Below are positions 23,565-42,500 of a DNA stretch of 64,000 nucleotides, piece by piece; the first letter of the stretch is position 1; each line of letters begins with the position of its first letter. Origin of the DNA: Drosophila persimilis. Lineage: Eukaryota; Arthropoda; Insecta; Diptera; Drosophilidae. The translations under genes and the position numbers were made by a program. The notes beneath the pieces were generated by a model. It worked only from the letters and a program-made list of their open reading frames with translations. It made no database searches and had not been told where the DNA came from. The stretch lies in contig NW_020825289.1 in the NCBI RefSeq assembly GCF_003286085.1, positions 4,712,001 through 4,776,000 of the forward strand. Direction: 5' to 3'.

Positions 23565-24302
23565 CATAAAACGAGGGGGAACGTTGTGAGTTGTTGCGGA
23601 CACCGCAACTCTACAGTTATACCCGATGCTTAGTCAGTATGGCTCTCCTCCGGCAGACGCCGCTAATATTAAACGACACGACAAAGAGTGCGTGCGAGAG
23701 AGAGACAGAAAATCAGTCTGAGCGTGACGTCGGTCGCTGCGTAGCCAGTGCAAATTGATTTGTTCCTTTTGGCTATAAAAATTATCTGATCTGATCCAGA
23801 TTCAGCAATCTATGACTCTGCGTTTTTAGTTTTCTCGAATCTGTAATATTGTGGATGCAACAGATTTTCGTCCTTTGTGTGGGCGGAAGGGGGTCAATAT
23901 TTTGAGATATACGTTTTAAAGTGAGATCTAACAAGAGTGCGAATACCCAATTTGGTTACTCTAGCGTTAATAGTCTCTGAGATTTGTGGATGCCTCAGAT
24001 TTTCGTCCTTTGCGGGAGCGGAAGGGGGTGTGTCGAAATTTTGACACAAAACGGTCAAGGTCCAATATCACAGGAGTGTGGATACCAAATTTGGTTGCTC
24101 TGGCTCTTATAGGTTCTGAGATCCGTGAACTCATATTTTGCAATTGGCAAAACCGACCATGAAACCTGTGTGTTAGAGAGAGACAGAGCGAGAAAGAATG
24201 AAATTGTTTTCTTGATTCTGGCTATAATAATTATACCATCTGGTTCAGATTTTGCACTCTAGAAGATATAGTCATCTTCTACGATTCTGCGTTTTTTTCA
24301 CA
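23565..24302 (-). mobile_element. DINE-1/mini-me-like element, inverted relative to 49905-50840
   Basis: The sequence is an imperfect reverse complement of 50140-50840, from the end word AACGAGGGGGAACGTTGTGAG through two tandem internal units. Near its terminus is a perfect 7-bp hairpin, GTTGCGG-ACA-CCGCAAC (23593-23609). It lacks the end carrying GTCTGTCTGTCC that is present in the other copy, so it is truncated. Mini-me/DINE-1 elements are short non-coding Helitron-related repeats abundant in Drosophila. Confidence 0.75.
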
Positions 24303-26462
24303 GGCTTCCATTTTTCGGGCTTAATTTGAATTCTACCATTAATTCAAAGGCGATCATCTTTTCGGTCCATCGATTGACGCAAACATCGATAGTATGGTAA
24401 TAGGGGTACTCTTTATGGTCGGTTTCCACTACACTACGTTTCTTTCCGTACAAAATTACGTTATTGTGCCTTGACTTTCGTTTAAACTTAATTCGTTTAA
24501 GACAAAATGCAAAAAAAAAAAAGGAGAATTTAAAATAACCCAGTCTAGTAAAAAATTGATGCCTTAATCGGATAATATTAAGTGGGCATATATATTTACG
24601 GTATATTTTGAAAAAGAGATGGTTTATATTGGTATATTCCTGAGAGTCCCATTCTTATTTTCTTGCCACCACGTCTAGCTCACACACTTTGTAATTTTTA
24701 TACTTTTCATAGTATTTTGTAGTATTTTCTGGTATATTTTAACACGAGTCCCTCGAGGACTCACCCTCTTGTCCAATACACCAATGTAGAAACCGTGTAG
24801 AAATGCCACTTAAAGCTATGTCCCAGGCCACATTGAATACTTATTCAGCACCGAATTCCTGATCGTTTGCCATCAAAATCTCACTTATTAAAAAATGTCG
24901 GAAAAAAGGCATGTCAAGCAGTGTATAACGTGTTTTTTCACACTGGCGCTTCCATGGGGATAATATGAAAAAAACGATGAAAATGTGAAAATGAAACGGG
25001 CAAACGTACAAATTTCCCAGTCATGTGTCGCCTTAATTACATAAAAATGTAGTTAATGAAGTTACGTGTAGTTACCATGTAAGGCTATTAATTTAGTGGA
25101 AATTTTTGTTGACCGGTTTTGCTTAAAGTGTATGTTATAAACAATCAAATAAAGATGGGAAGTTAAAGTTAATCAGTCTGGTAGAAAATTCATGTGATAA
25201 TCGGATTAAATAATGAGTTCAGAGCTGAGGGTCTTAGATAGCTGGTAATATTCAACCGAATATCAAAGCGATGGAATATGATGGAACTTTAGTAAAAATA
25301 ATTCGTCAGTATATTTACGGTATATTTTGAAATTTGTGACGTATTGCTCTGACTGGCGCGGATCACATTGACAATATTGTCGCCCGCGGGCGTCGCAACG
25401 TAAGTCCAAAAAAGTGTTAATTTAAATGATAATAAAGTGCTCTGCCTGCTTATGTAAAATGGACAAGTGCAGATAGCGATAAAGCATTCCCAAACATATA
25501 GAAAGGGGACAATTTTGTGATGCTTGTGCGTGTGTGTGAAAGTGAGTGTAAGTGAGTGTGGGGCTTCCGTGTCCCCAACGAAATAAAATTCTGTTTTGTT
25601 TGACTCATATTCAGAAACGGAACCGAACCCCGAGCGCGTCATTCGTTTTATATTGAATTATTGCTGAGCCTGAAGCTATAGGTTTTAATTTGATTGCCAG
25701 AGCCAGTCACACAATCGAATTAGTATGCGAAACCAGAAAACTATAGAAACAAATATAGACATGGCGTAATTGAAGAGCGAGAGAGGGCTGCTGTGTGTTA
25801 ATTAATTAATTGCTTATACTTGACCTGGACACTAGCCAGAACAGAACCAGAAAGCAAGAATATACACATGCATATGTATGTATTGTATATGTACACCAGA
25901 AATTGGGTAAAAGGCGAAAATTAGTGCGTGTGTTTAGTTTACGTTACGTTACGTGAGCCTCTCGTGTGTTAGTTGTAGTTGTAGTTATAGTTATGTTCTG
26001 TGCCTGTGTGTACGTGCATGTGTGAGCAAAGTTTCTCTCGGTAGCTGCTGCTTCAATTCGTTATAATTTCTTTTTATTTACTTTTAGTTCACACAGATCA
26101 GGTTTTGTTCAGCTGCATTCTTTACCCTCCAAGCGTCTACCCCTCCCCTTAGCATACTTGAGTGTTCTAAGGTGCAATAGCCATACATAGAGAGAGAGAG
26201 AGAGAGAGCGAATGAGAGAAAGAGGGAAAGGGACAAGTGGCTGCACTTGCCACGCTTGACTTGACCACATTCAACTTGCAGCAGCAGGCTGCCTGCATGT
26301 AATGTGGAAACTGCAGATAAAAGCGTAACACACAAAAAACCAGATAAAAAGAGGCAATGCGATCAGGCTGAAGCGGAATAGCTGCAGCGATCGCAACAAA
26401 GGACTGGTAGAGGGAGAGTTAAAGAACCTTTAGCATACATTTCTGAATGGAATAATTATGTG
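24303..26462. other. Region upstream of NKAIN
   Basis: No coding region is supported. Two similar stretches occur at about 24530-24612 and 25160-25332, each ending in TATATTTACGGTATATTTTGA, which resembles the Drosophila core-promoter motif 6 (GTATWTTT class). After the second comes a GC-rich stretch with a donor-like GTAAGT near 25400, a possible NKAIN 5' UTR exon. A GA microsatellite lies at 26190-26208. Confidence 0.4.
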
Positions 26463-32323
<5,861 letters not shown>

Positions 32324-32946
32324 AACCGGTCTGCCGGTCTATCCTAAGCTTTCAGTTTAAACATTAACTTCACCAAGGATCTCGGAATCTATGGAGGCCA
32401 ACACTATCATCATCACCATCCCGAAATTATATATACTTGTGCAACAAGCCACATCCATATCCAGAGCAGAACTGTGTGAGTGCACTCCCTATGAGTGCCT
32501 TGACCATATAGAAAGTGCATAATTAATCCTTAACCATACGTACATACATATGTGTAGCGCCTAAAGTATATATAAGTTTCTGTCGTTTTACCAAAGTGCC
32601 TTTGTAAATAAACATCTAAACAATTAACGATGCTTTTGTTAGAGAACAGTATTGATTGAAGGAGAACAAGTCCCTTTTTAAAGAAATTATATAAGAAAGA
32701 ATAGGGCTCGGTTAATGCATCATCCATGCATCATCGAACAGCATCGAGACCGCTTAGGATTATATTTGTATCAACTTTATATCTAATACTTTTATGATAT
32801 GCTTTTTTGTAAAGGTTCCAGGGCGACGATGCCCAGTTTAATAGGTAAATCTGCCAAGCTGTTTCATATGATATTTTTACCTGGAACTTAATACGTAAAG
32901 GATATATGTTATTTGGAATAGGTTGCCCCATTTTGGGGTGCGGGTT
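32324..32946. other. Convergent 3' ends of NKAIN and the ACE-like gene
   Basis: Only 3' UTR-like sequence is seen between two genes transcribed toward each other. AATAAA (32607-32612, +) serves NKAIN. No coding region. Confidence 0.5.
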
Positions 32947-35084
32947 TTACTCCTTTCGGCATACTGAAAAAATAATAATAAATAATGAATTAATCAATGA
33001 CAATCCCAAGATACTCACGATCGTCGGCATCCCAGCCGGGCTCAATGTCCAGCTGCTTGTTGCGTTCCTTCAGCCAAGTGAAGAGCGGGGCAAAGTACTC
33101 GAGAATACCACGACCACTCAACTTTCGCTCCCCAGTGGCAATTTCCATGACATCCCGCCAATGCCGGGAGGCCCCCAGCTGCATCATTTCCCGCATCATA
33201 TCGCCCGCCTCCTTACTGTCGTAGAAATCGCAGTTGTGCAAAGGAAACTTTGCATCTCCGGGCTTATACTGGCCACTGACCAGGCAGAAGGAGCGATAGA
33301 ACTGGAATCCCAATATTTCCGACAGAAATTTCCTAAAAAAAAATGACGAGAAGGTTTAATTAGATTCCCAGCTAGTTAAGAGAGGATAGGATGGTTAATC
33401 TACTTGGTGTTGGATGTTTCCGGGTTCATGCCCCGATAGAACTTAAAATCCGGATCAAAATCCTTCGATGAATGCAGGGCAGGAGGCTGGACGCCGGCGA
33501 ACTTGTCCTGAAGACGCCAATAGGCGCAGTTGTACTCCTTCACCCCGATCCGTCCATCCATCACGTCCACCAGGAACTTGTCGTTGATGAAGTACTGCGG
33601 CACAGCCACGAGGGTGTGCACCCCCATGCGGAACAGCCGATTGAGGGACTGCTCCTCCGTGAGGCTCTCGTTCAGCAAGATGTGCAGCCGATGCAAGTGC
33701 CGGGCCGTGCCCGAGGCCAGAACCACAGTCTCGGCCAAGGCACTGCCGAAGCCCGGACAAGGCTCGGTGTCCAGGCCAAAGGGCAGATTCCGCTTGTAAA
33801 TATTGTACTGCAACTCGGCCATCGTTCCATGGATCTGCATCATCTTCTTATAGTCCAACTTGGGGCAGTAGCGCAGGGCCACATCCGGTGGGAAGTAGTA
33901 GACCTGAGACTTGCAGTCCGGCCCGCCCTCGTCATCGTTCATCCGCCGGGAGTAGCGGTCGTAGAACCCACTGGAAAGACAGAGAGTGATCGGTTTTAAA
34001 GGAGAAATGATAGGTTGGGAACGGTTTGCTCTCACTCGGAAATGTGATTGAGGCCCAGCGACTCGAAGAACTCGGCAGCTTTCTTGTTGATCTTCACGGG
34101 AGTGACTAGGACTTCTTCGAGACGACGATGGACAGACGGCAGCTGGTGCTGCCTGCTTGGGTGAGGAGTGCGGAAGAACTGGTGCGGATACCAGTCCTGG
34201 GACAGGATCTGATCCATAACCGGTGCCACAATAGCGCCGTCGCTCTTGGTGTCCGCCTTCGGGTAGGTTACCTGCACCTCGTGCCGTAGATAGGCGTGAA
34301 GTTCGCGGTAGAGCGGCATGATCTCCCACACTACCGCCTCCATCTCGGCCTGGAAGTTCTCCGTGTCGTAGTGGAGGTACCACGTCCTCGACGGCGTTAC
34401 ATGTCCATTGTAGGTAGCCGCAATCCTGAGCAGCCGCACGTAGTCGATGAACGTGGACTTGGCTGTGTCCTTGTCGTTGATGGCCCGTCGCCAGCTGAAC
34501 CAGTTAAGGACCAGGTCCTCGTAGTGCTTGGCCCGCATGTTCTTGTTGACGATGTGCGGATACATGGCCAGGGGGCGACGCGTGGTGCACTCCTCGAAGG
34601 TGCAGACCAACGGACCACTCACAAAGTTCCTCATGGCCCGCAGCAGATCCTTGGCCTGCTCGTAGTTCCGCGGCCGCAGTCCCTGCAACTGCAGCTTGGA
34701 CAGGCGCTGGACGCGACGTCGCAGCAGCGGATCCTCTAACTCTTTCACGGGCACTACGCTCAGATTCGCCGCCAGCTCGTACATCAGGTGGTAGGTCTCC
34801 ATTTCGACCTCCTGCTTGCTGGGCGCCTGTCCGCCCAGCGGCGACTTTCCCTTAGATGTCAGCTGGAGGAAAATCCTCTGCTTCATGTTCCAAATGGTTT
34901 GCATCCGCCCTGTGGCTATGTCCAGGATTTCCCGTGTGGACGCCTCATAGTTGGCCGAGTGATTGGAATTGGCTTTATTGATGCTACAGTCCACCAAGGT
35001 CGGGATCAGGGCCATTACCATGACCAGGATCAGTCGAAGGTACTTCGGGGAGAGCCCCAGATTCATATTGGGCTGGGAAGGCAT
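32947..35084 (-). CDS. Ance-5: ACE-family (peptidase M2) protein, zinc site lost
   Basis: Minus-strand exons 35084-34036, 33970-33404, 33332-33019 and a short terminal exon 32963-32947 join in frame to 648 residues. A signal anchor or peptide lies near residues 17-34 (YLRLILVMVMALIPTLVDC). The rest follows angiotensin-converting enzyme order: NWFSWR, YYFPPDVALRYCPKLDYKKM, then PGFG...ETV, then FQFYRSFC and the C-terminal GWDADD. The active-site HEMGH is replaced by HGTMA within MMQIHGTMAELQY, and the third zinc ligand region GFHEA is GFGSA, so it cannot bind zinc in the usual way. Several fly Ance paralogues are predicted inactive; from memory Ance-5 lies near NaCP60E, which is why I prefer that name over Ance-2/3/4. 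It is probably secreted. Confidence 0.88.
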
Positions 35085-36399
35085 CCGCTTTTGGGGCTGA
35101 GGGTTCTGATAAGCTTATCGCTTTGGGGCACTGTGCTTAGCTCACTCAATTTTTGCGCTGTTTCTTCCGAGTCGAACGGAACCGCGACGAGTACTAAGCG
35201 CTGAGCTCTGCGAACGGCTTGAATTTGGTTGGATCATACAGTGGCACATCGATAGAGCGAATAAAAAGGAAAGTTCATGTAATATGGATTTTCGAACAAT
35301 GTATTTCCCACTTTTAACCCTATTTAACGTATCGTAACAGCATTTTTTATTTAAGCGAGGCTTTACTGTAGCCGCTTATCAGTTGGACAGGGTTGCGATC
35401 GACTGTGGGTTATGAAAGAGAACACTCTGACGCTGATCTTAACATAGAGCTCTACAAATAAATATTACGTACACGAAGCGTTGTAATATTACGTATACAC
35501 ATCTTTTGCCTTAAGATACGGAAATCGAATTGAATTACTGACCAGACCTATTCCATTCCCCATGCCCACTTTCCATGGAAATAGATGAACAGTGGCAGCT
35601 GCAGCAGTGGAAGGGGCAGAATTGCCTCCTCCTGGCTTTGTTAGCCAGTGGCCCATATTCAAGCTTAATCATTTTGACATTTTCTTAGGGTTTGCGGGCG
35701 GAGGAAGTAGAAGCGAGCGTGAACATTTGCCCCGCGGTGCAGCAGTGGCAGCAGTAGGAGCAGAATAGGGGGAAGTTCTGCCAGAGCATGTGGCATGGCA
35801 TTTGTTTATGCCGGCAGGCCTTCAAGACATATAGAGAGAGCGAGAGAGGGAGCAGAGGAGAAAAAGGACTCGTTTCGCTTTCGCTTGCTGACATTTTAGT
35901 TGCAGAGAGAGAGAGAGAGAGAGAGAGCGTGGGAGAGAATTTCCTTGGCTGTCCTTTTAGGGCATTGGGGGACATTGGGGGGAATTTTCATTGGCTGGCA
36001 GTGTTGCTGTTGTTGTTACTGTTGCTGTTTCATCGCTCTGCATCGCGGTTGCTCTGCAGATTACGTCAAACGGCAAGGAAAACCCGTTTTACAGCTCAGT
36101 CACACGACGAACCTTAGAGTAAACGCACGCGTCCTTTAGAACGTACGGTATATTCCTCATCTGCCACACACACACGCATACCCATTGAAAAGCAACTACA
36201 TGAAAGCCCAAGGAATACTGTATAAAAAGAAAGGAGGGAGGAGGAAAAAAAATGTTTAAAAGGAAACCCCAAACCTACACACACACACGTCTATGTATAT
36301 TCTGGCAAATACTGTTACACACGCACAAGTGCAGCAAAGAAAAATTCTTCAGCGCCCAAAAATAGAGTGAAATGTTCTGCATGATAGTGCTGTTGTTGT

Positions 36400-36404
<5 letters not shown>

Positions 36405-36436
<32 letters not shown>
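36405..36436. repeat. CTG triplet microsatellite
   Basis: About ten CTG triplets in intergenic DNA, with TTG triplets to the left. Confidence 0.85.
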
Positions 36437-36438
<2 letters not shown>

Positions 36439-38375
36439 AGGATAGCGCAAGAAAGGAAGAGTGCGGAGTGCGGAGAGTGAAGAGCGGAGAGGAGTGGGGG
36501 GACACAACGGAAACTAACCTACATTTTCGCGCTCTTTCGCACGCTTTCGCACACACTCACACACAAACACACACACACACGCACCTGCAGAGCCATGGTA
36601 TATTCGATAGGAGGTATGACTGTCCGCAAGAGCAGGCAGCGGATAGCCAGACCCCCTTACATTGTATTGAATATAACTTGTGCAGAGCCAACTGTGACGC
36701 TCGCTCTCTCTCGCAAAAGAAATCAACAGTAAATTGTAATAACACTTCTCAGGACGAAGTCTGTGTGCGAGAGCGAGCGAGAGGGTGTATGTGTGTCAAA
36801 CAATGTGCGTGCCTGAAGTTTTATACTTTTGGTTTTGCTTTTGTTTTTGTGGTTGCCTCCCGCTCAACCATCCCACTCCACTGTTGCTAAATAAAAATGT
36901 AATTAATGTAAAATAAAATCAAATGAAACACAGCAACAACAATAGGCGTAGTGTGTGTGTGTTTGTGGGCCCAGGCCAGTGTTGGGAAGTGAAAGTGAAA
37001 TGCAAAACGTGTGAAAAACGCATGAAACTCCTTTTGCGGGGGCTTTCACTGTTTGTTTGTGTGCTATGCAGCTGAATACAACGCGTATATAAAAATAGAT
37101 ATACTGCACTCACGTTCAACGATTACATAAAGTGGCACATCATCATTTATAACACATCGACAACATATAAAATTCAACAAAGGAAACAAGAATTGAAACA
37201 AACTAAAAGTAAACAACAATTAAAGGAACATTTTTAAAGGTAAAATCGAATAAATGCTTAACAGAAAGACAGAGCCGGAGATTGGAGAAAGCATGCCTTT
37301 GCATGAATGTTTGTGCAACCCACAACAACCACAGCTCATGTGGTGTGGTATAGTGTGCGGCATAGTGTGGTGTGGCACGAGGATTGGGCCATAAATTAGC
37401 TCTTGATGTGCACTTAACTAGGCGGCCACACTTTTCGTTCGGTTCGCTTTCGTGCGAGAGCAAACAAAGAGTAGTGTAGCGGTAGCATGTGGCACCGTCA
37501 GTGGGGGCATAACAAAATTTGTAGCACAACTTTGGGGGCCACAATGGCAGAGAGACTTCAGCTTTTTCCCTTTTATGGGGCAACTTTAAAACCAACCGCT
37601 GGTCACGCCCAAAAAAACAGCAGCACGGAAACAACAACAGAAACCCGTAGTACTTCCCCCTTGGGGCAGGCTCCCTTTCCGATCCCCGACCTTCTCATAA
37701 AATTGTAAGCCAACAACACATTGTTTAATGCCTTTGTGGGCCTTCTCTTCTCTTATTGTTGTAATAAAAAAATATTTTTGACGATTTGTGTGTAACGTAA
37801 ACAGGGATGCAGGTGAGGATTGTAGGTAGGAGATCTTCTATGGCATCTCGGGCGCCTAATGGCTTTTGGCCCACCGTGCCCCACGCTTCACCCTCCCGCC
37901 ACCGCCCACAGCAAATTTCCGCCAGCAAACATCACCTGCCTGCCATCACAGGAGAGTGGTGGAGTGGTATAATGGTAGAGGCAGAGCAGGGGGCAAACTT
38001 GATATTGAATATTTTATGGGCGCCTTCATCTAACGTTTTTCCATTTTTGCCCGTCCGTCAGTGGCGCTTGCAGCGCGCTCAGACGTGTCAAGAAGTTTGT
38101 AAAACACAACAGGAAGAAGGCCTACAGCAACGCCAGCAACAATGGCAGCAGGAGCATCAAGAAGAACAGCCGACAGACACAAAGCACTGAGCAATGAGCA
38201 GCTTCCAAGCGTGTCCTCATTTACCCACCCACCAACCATCAGAAATTCGCACACTACGCCATTGCCCACGCAACCTCATTGCTTTCTGTTGGGCGCCCAT
38301 TTATCAATTCTTGTATCTTGTATCTTACTTTGTGCGAGCATCGAGCAAGTACGTACAAATGAAGGGATGCCAGTC

Positions 38376-38378
<3 letters not shown>

Positions 38379-38411
<33 letters not shown>
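38379..38411. repeat. GT dinucleotide microsatellite
   Basis: About 15 GT units in intergenic DNA upstream of NaCP60E. Confidence 0.85.
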
Positions 38412-38414
<3 letters not shown>

Positions 38415-39523
38415 TTGGCGCCCATAATGTTAATTAACTGTATCTTTGTTAAGGTTTAAGTCTTAAAGCGGCCTTCCATCTTCCGACCCTCGTCTCAATC
38501 AGCTCTTGGTCTCAGCATCTTTCTCTCCCACCTTTGTGGGTGTGTTTATCTTTTCCGTTACGCACATACACGTAACGTGAGTAAGTCGTTACGTACATGT
38601 GTGCACTGTGCACGAGTACGTATGGTACTTACTGTTTTGAGCAGCGCCCCTAAGCTGCCGGGGATTAGCGCGTTGCCAATTACCGTTACATGACACGAAG
38701 AGCAATTGCGGCGTCCATAGGCTAAAGACCTGAGAGAACAGATTTCATTTATTTTTGCCCTTCCCGTTGCTTTTGGGATGAGGCCATTACATAAGTAAAA
38801 GTCTCTCCACTAGTACATTTCTCCAAACTCTCTAACATCTACAAAACTTCTATCCCTCTTTCTTCCAAACAGACGCATCACAAAATGTAAAGCAATAATC
38901 AGCACAAAAGCCAGCAAAAGCTTACAATAGAAGTAGAAGAAGCAGCATAGCTTGGCTTGGCTCTTGAAGCTTGCTGGGAGGAGAGTGCTGGGTAGGAGGA
39001 GAGGACTGGATTGGATTGGATTGGATTGGGGCAGTAGCAGAAGCAGCAGCAGCAGTAGCAGCCGCAGCGATGCCAAGTGCCATTATTGGAAACTGTCGTA
39101 GTCATAAGATTTGCATACTATAGCCATAGTATCATCATGAAAAGCACCAGCGTGATAAGCACAACAGCAACAAAAACAGCAACAACAATCATAGGAGAAA
39201 TAGCAACAAAATGGTTAACAAAGGGAACGGTGACAATATTAACGGTAAACGAAGCGATCCGCATGCATGAAAAGTGAGAGTGAGGGAGTGAGACATATGT
39301 ACATATGTATAGTACTACATACATACAATACATTCCGATATCGAGTGAGAGCCGAGCTTTGAGAGAGGGAGAGAAAGAGAGAGACATGCCGCTGCGCTGA
39401 GGAGATAGGATATATATATATATATACATATATATATAGCATAGGACACAAAATACAGGAGACAACAGCATCGCAACAACCGCCAGAGCCACAGAACAAA
39501 CAAAACGACGACAATCAGTCAAG

Positions 39524-42500
39524 ATGAGTGATGATCAAGCCGGGGCCAATGATGAAAAAGGTGAGTCTGAAATATTAAACTCCAGCTATTGATAGTTTTC
39601 TATGCCACCGCACTCCCCACTCCCCAAACCCCATATCCAAATCCCCACTGGCCACATACATAAATGTTATGCTTTAGTTGGGGATTTGGGGTCATCAAAT
39701 CTGGATACGATACGAGGGCATGCATACGAAAAGAGGGCCAAAGGCGAAGGCAGGGCCAAAGACTCCTTCCTCCTCTGACACTCTGGCAGCGACACCTGCA
39801 CGCCAACTCGGCAAAACATGCGGCACAGTGGGCGTTGTGTATACCCAAAAACTTTCCAGAGAGTGCTTAAAGCGAGAGCGTATTTTCTTGTGACTGTTAG
39901 TCATAAGTTAATTTGTTCCCAAGTCTCATCGGAAGACAACCACTGTGCAGGAGGTAGAGACTGGAGATTCAATAGAAGGAGCAGAAGGAATTTGCTCTTT
40001 GTGCGTGTTGCCTTTTCCTTTTTGAGGCTCCCGCTCGGCCAGTGCTCATCAACATAATTAAATAGCATTGCTCATTGTGTGTGCCCTTGGTTCAGTACGG
40101 GTCTGGGGCCTGCCTCTGATTCTGCTTCTATGTCTGGGCCGATAAAATGTGGATCGAAGCCGCTTAATGGCGGCTTAAGGTTGTGCACTGGACCCGGCCC
40201 TAAGGCCGGCGCCATTTAAATAAATGATAAACAAATCGAAAATGTGAGGAACTTCTTCCTCCAGCCCCCGGACAAACTTTCGACTGATGACTGGCCATAA
40301 GTTACGCAACCGTTTTCCACAGGCAGGAACCTTCCATGGCAGAGGAAGAGGCGGGGCGCCAGGGACAGGGACAGCGCCACAGAGCACAGACAATTTGTCC
40401 TCTCGCTGGATGGGGTGGGTGGGGCGCTAGCAGGCTATATGGGTACCATTGTAAGTGGAGGATATCCATGGGGGGGAGGGTTAACAATGCCAGCTGCGGA
40501 TAACGAATATCAACGGAAACGGAAACTAATTAAATATGTAGAGCAATGGCTGCATTTGCCTTTATTCTCCTCCTTTGGCCCATTCTTTTTCATCTCGTTC
40601 TGTTTTCAGTTTCAGTTTACCTTGTGCCGCATTCTTTTTCTCATTGTCCGCTTCGAATTGGATTCGCATGGGGCCAGAAATCCATCCCCAGGGAGCATAA
40701 TTGCAACATCAGTCTGTTGTCTCCCTCCATCAACCATATAACATCTGCAGTCCCCAATCCCATTCCCATTGCCCATCACCATTGAACTTGTACAAAGATC
40801 TGCGCAAATGCAACTGGAACATGCCAACACAGAACCCACCTTTGCGGTTGCCTAGATGAAAGGGATTTTGGCAAGAGCCAAAAGACTGGCTAATTTCTAT
40901 GTCTGTGCGTAATTTCCTATTTATTTCTCGACGTTTTAAGAATTACTTTACTTTCGTATGCGTCAAGCATGGTGGGTATGGAGCATAATTGATCCATCAC
41001 TCTCTGCGGTCCAATCTCAGTCCTAGTTCCAATTATAAACCCATTTCCCGTTACCAAGGACCAAGCTGTACGCAGCTGTAGCTGCAACTTCAATGTCCCA
41101 ACACTCGCCACTGTCTTTTGCGGTTTCTTAGATGCAACTGGTGTTTTGGAAAACCAGAGACTGCCTGTTTTCTGCTTTAGTGCTCAATTTCCGGTTAGCG
41201 TTTGGGCATTACTGTTTCGATGCAGTTTTCATTTGCAGTTTACCTTGCGCCGTATTCTGACTCGCTTTGCGGATTGGAACTCGATTCGCCTGGGGCCAAG
41301 AAGTGCAACCCATAGAAAGTCCAGCCAAGTGCACCCTTTTGTGCATAATTGGCCCTGTAGTCTGCAGTCCCTACACCACCCATCACCTATCTTCCATCTC
41401 CAATCACAATCACAATACCAATCGCATTCCCATTTCCCGTCACCATTGAACTTGTGCAAAGGTCTGCAACGGCAACTGCAACGTGCCACCACTCTCCACC
41501 CACCCCGTTTAGCGGTTGGCTAGATGCAACTGGTTTTTTTTTTTTGGAAATCCGAAAGACTGGCTGCTTTCTGTGTCTGTGTGTAATTTCCTTTTTGTTT
41601 TTGGGCGCCTTGAGAATGACTTTGCTTCCGCATGAAGATGCGGCAAGAGCTCCGACCTGGTGGGACCATTATGCAATACGGGGAAGATGCGTCTTTGTTG
41701 CATTTAATGTTAATGTGCGACCGCCAACCGGTTGCCCAGACCCATCATCATCATCATCATCATGAGCATCGTGGCCCTCGTTTGGTGGCTTGGTCGAAGA
41801 TGTAATCCCCATGGAGTGTTGCACGCCAGCTTTCCTGTTAATGAAATGCATTTTCGAATGCCACAGAAAGAGCCGCAGACGAAAACGCAGTCGCAGTCGC
41901 AGTCGCAGTCGCAGACTCCGATCCGATTCCCAGTCGAACAGATCCCATCAGCAACATCATTATGATTATGATTATCATTATCATTCGATTGGCAACAGCT
42001 GGTTGCGTTGGCGTCGCTCTGGTGGCTGCTACTAGTTCCTTATGTAAGCATCCATTCCATCCCCACTTTGAGGGGGCCATGCCATGCCACGCTTTTGTTT
42101 ACAAATTTGACTGAATTTAAATGTCTATTAATTGATTTGGCAATATGAATGGGGACCGAACCGAGATGAAAGATGGGAAGATGGAAGATGAGGCATGTTA
42201 ATCAACTGTCGGGTGTTCGTAATCGAAATTGCCATATGGCCCCGTTTCCGATGAAAATTGCAGCCCACTCTCTAGTACCCCCCTCCCGTACACTCCCCCC
42301 TACCACTCAATGCTAATGAAAACTGTAGCTAATCAGCGGCGAAAGCAAAACAATGGACAGGGAAGGGAAGTGAGAGCGAACGAGACGCTGGGCGTCCAGT
42401 GCGGCCACTGGCCATGACCTCGCCTCTCCGCTGATGTAAGAGCCAGATGATGAGCGAGTCAAAATCTTACGGTACTTTTTCTCTGCTTCGCCAGCATTGC

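Larger units (their letters stand above)
35085..39523. other. Intergenic between Ance-5-like gene and NaCP60E
   Basis: No supported gene. It holds microsatellites: GA at 35902-35927, CTG at 36405-36436 and GT at 38379-38411, and GATTG copies at 39009-39028. Part of the right side is presumably the NaCP60E promoter and 5' UTR; a second TA-rich run lies at 39411-39438, close to the start codon. Confidence 0.45.

Noticed and set aside
37961-37995. tRNA-like word GGTATAATGGTAGAGGCA
   Set aside because: No B box (GGTTCGAATCC type) or cloverleaf pairing follows.
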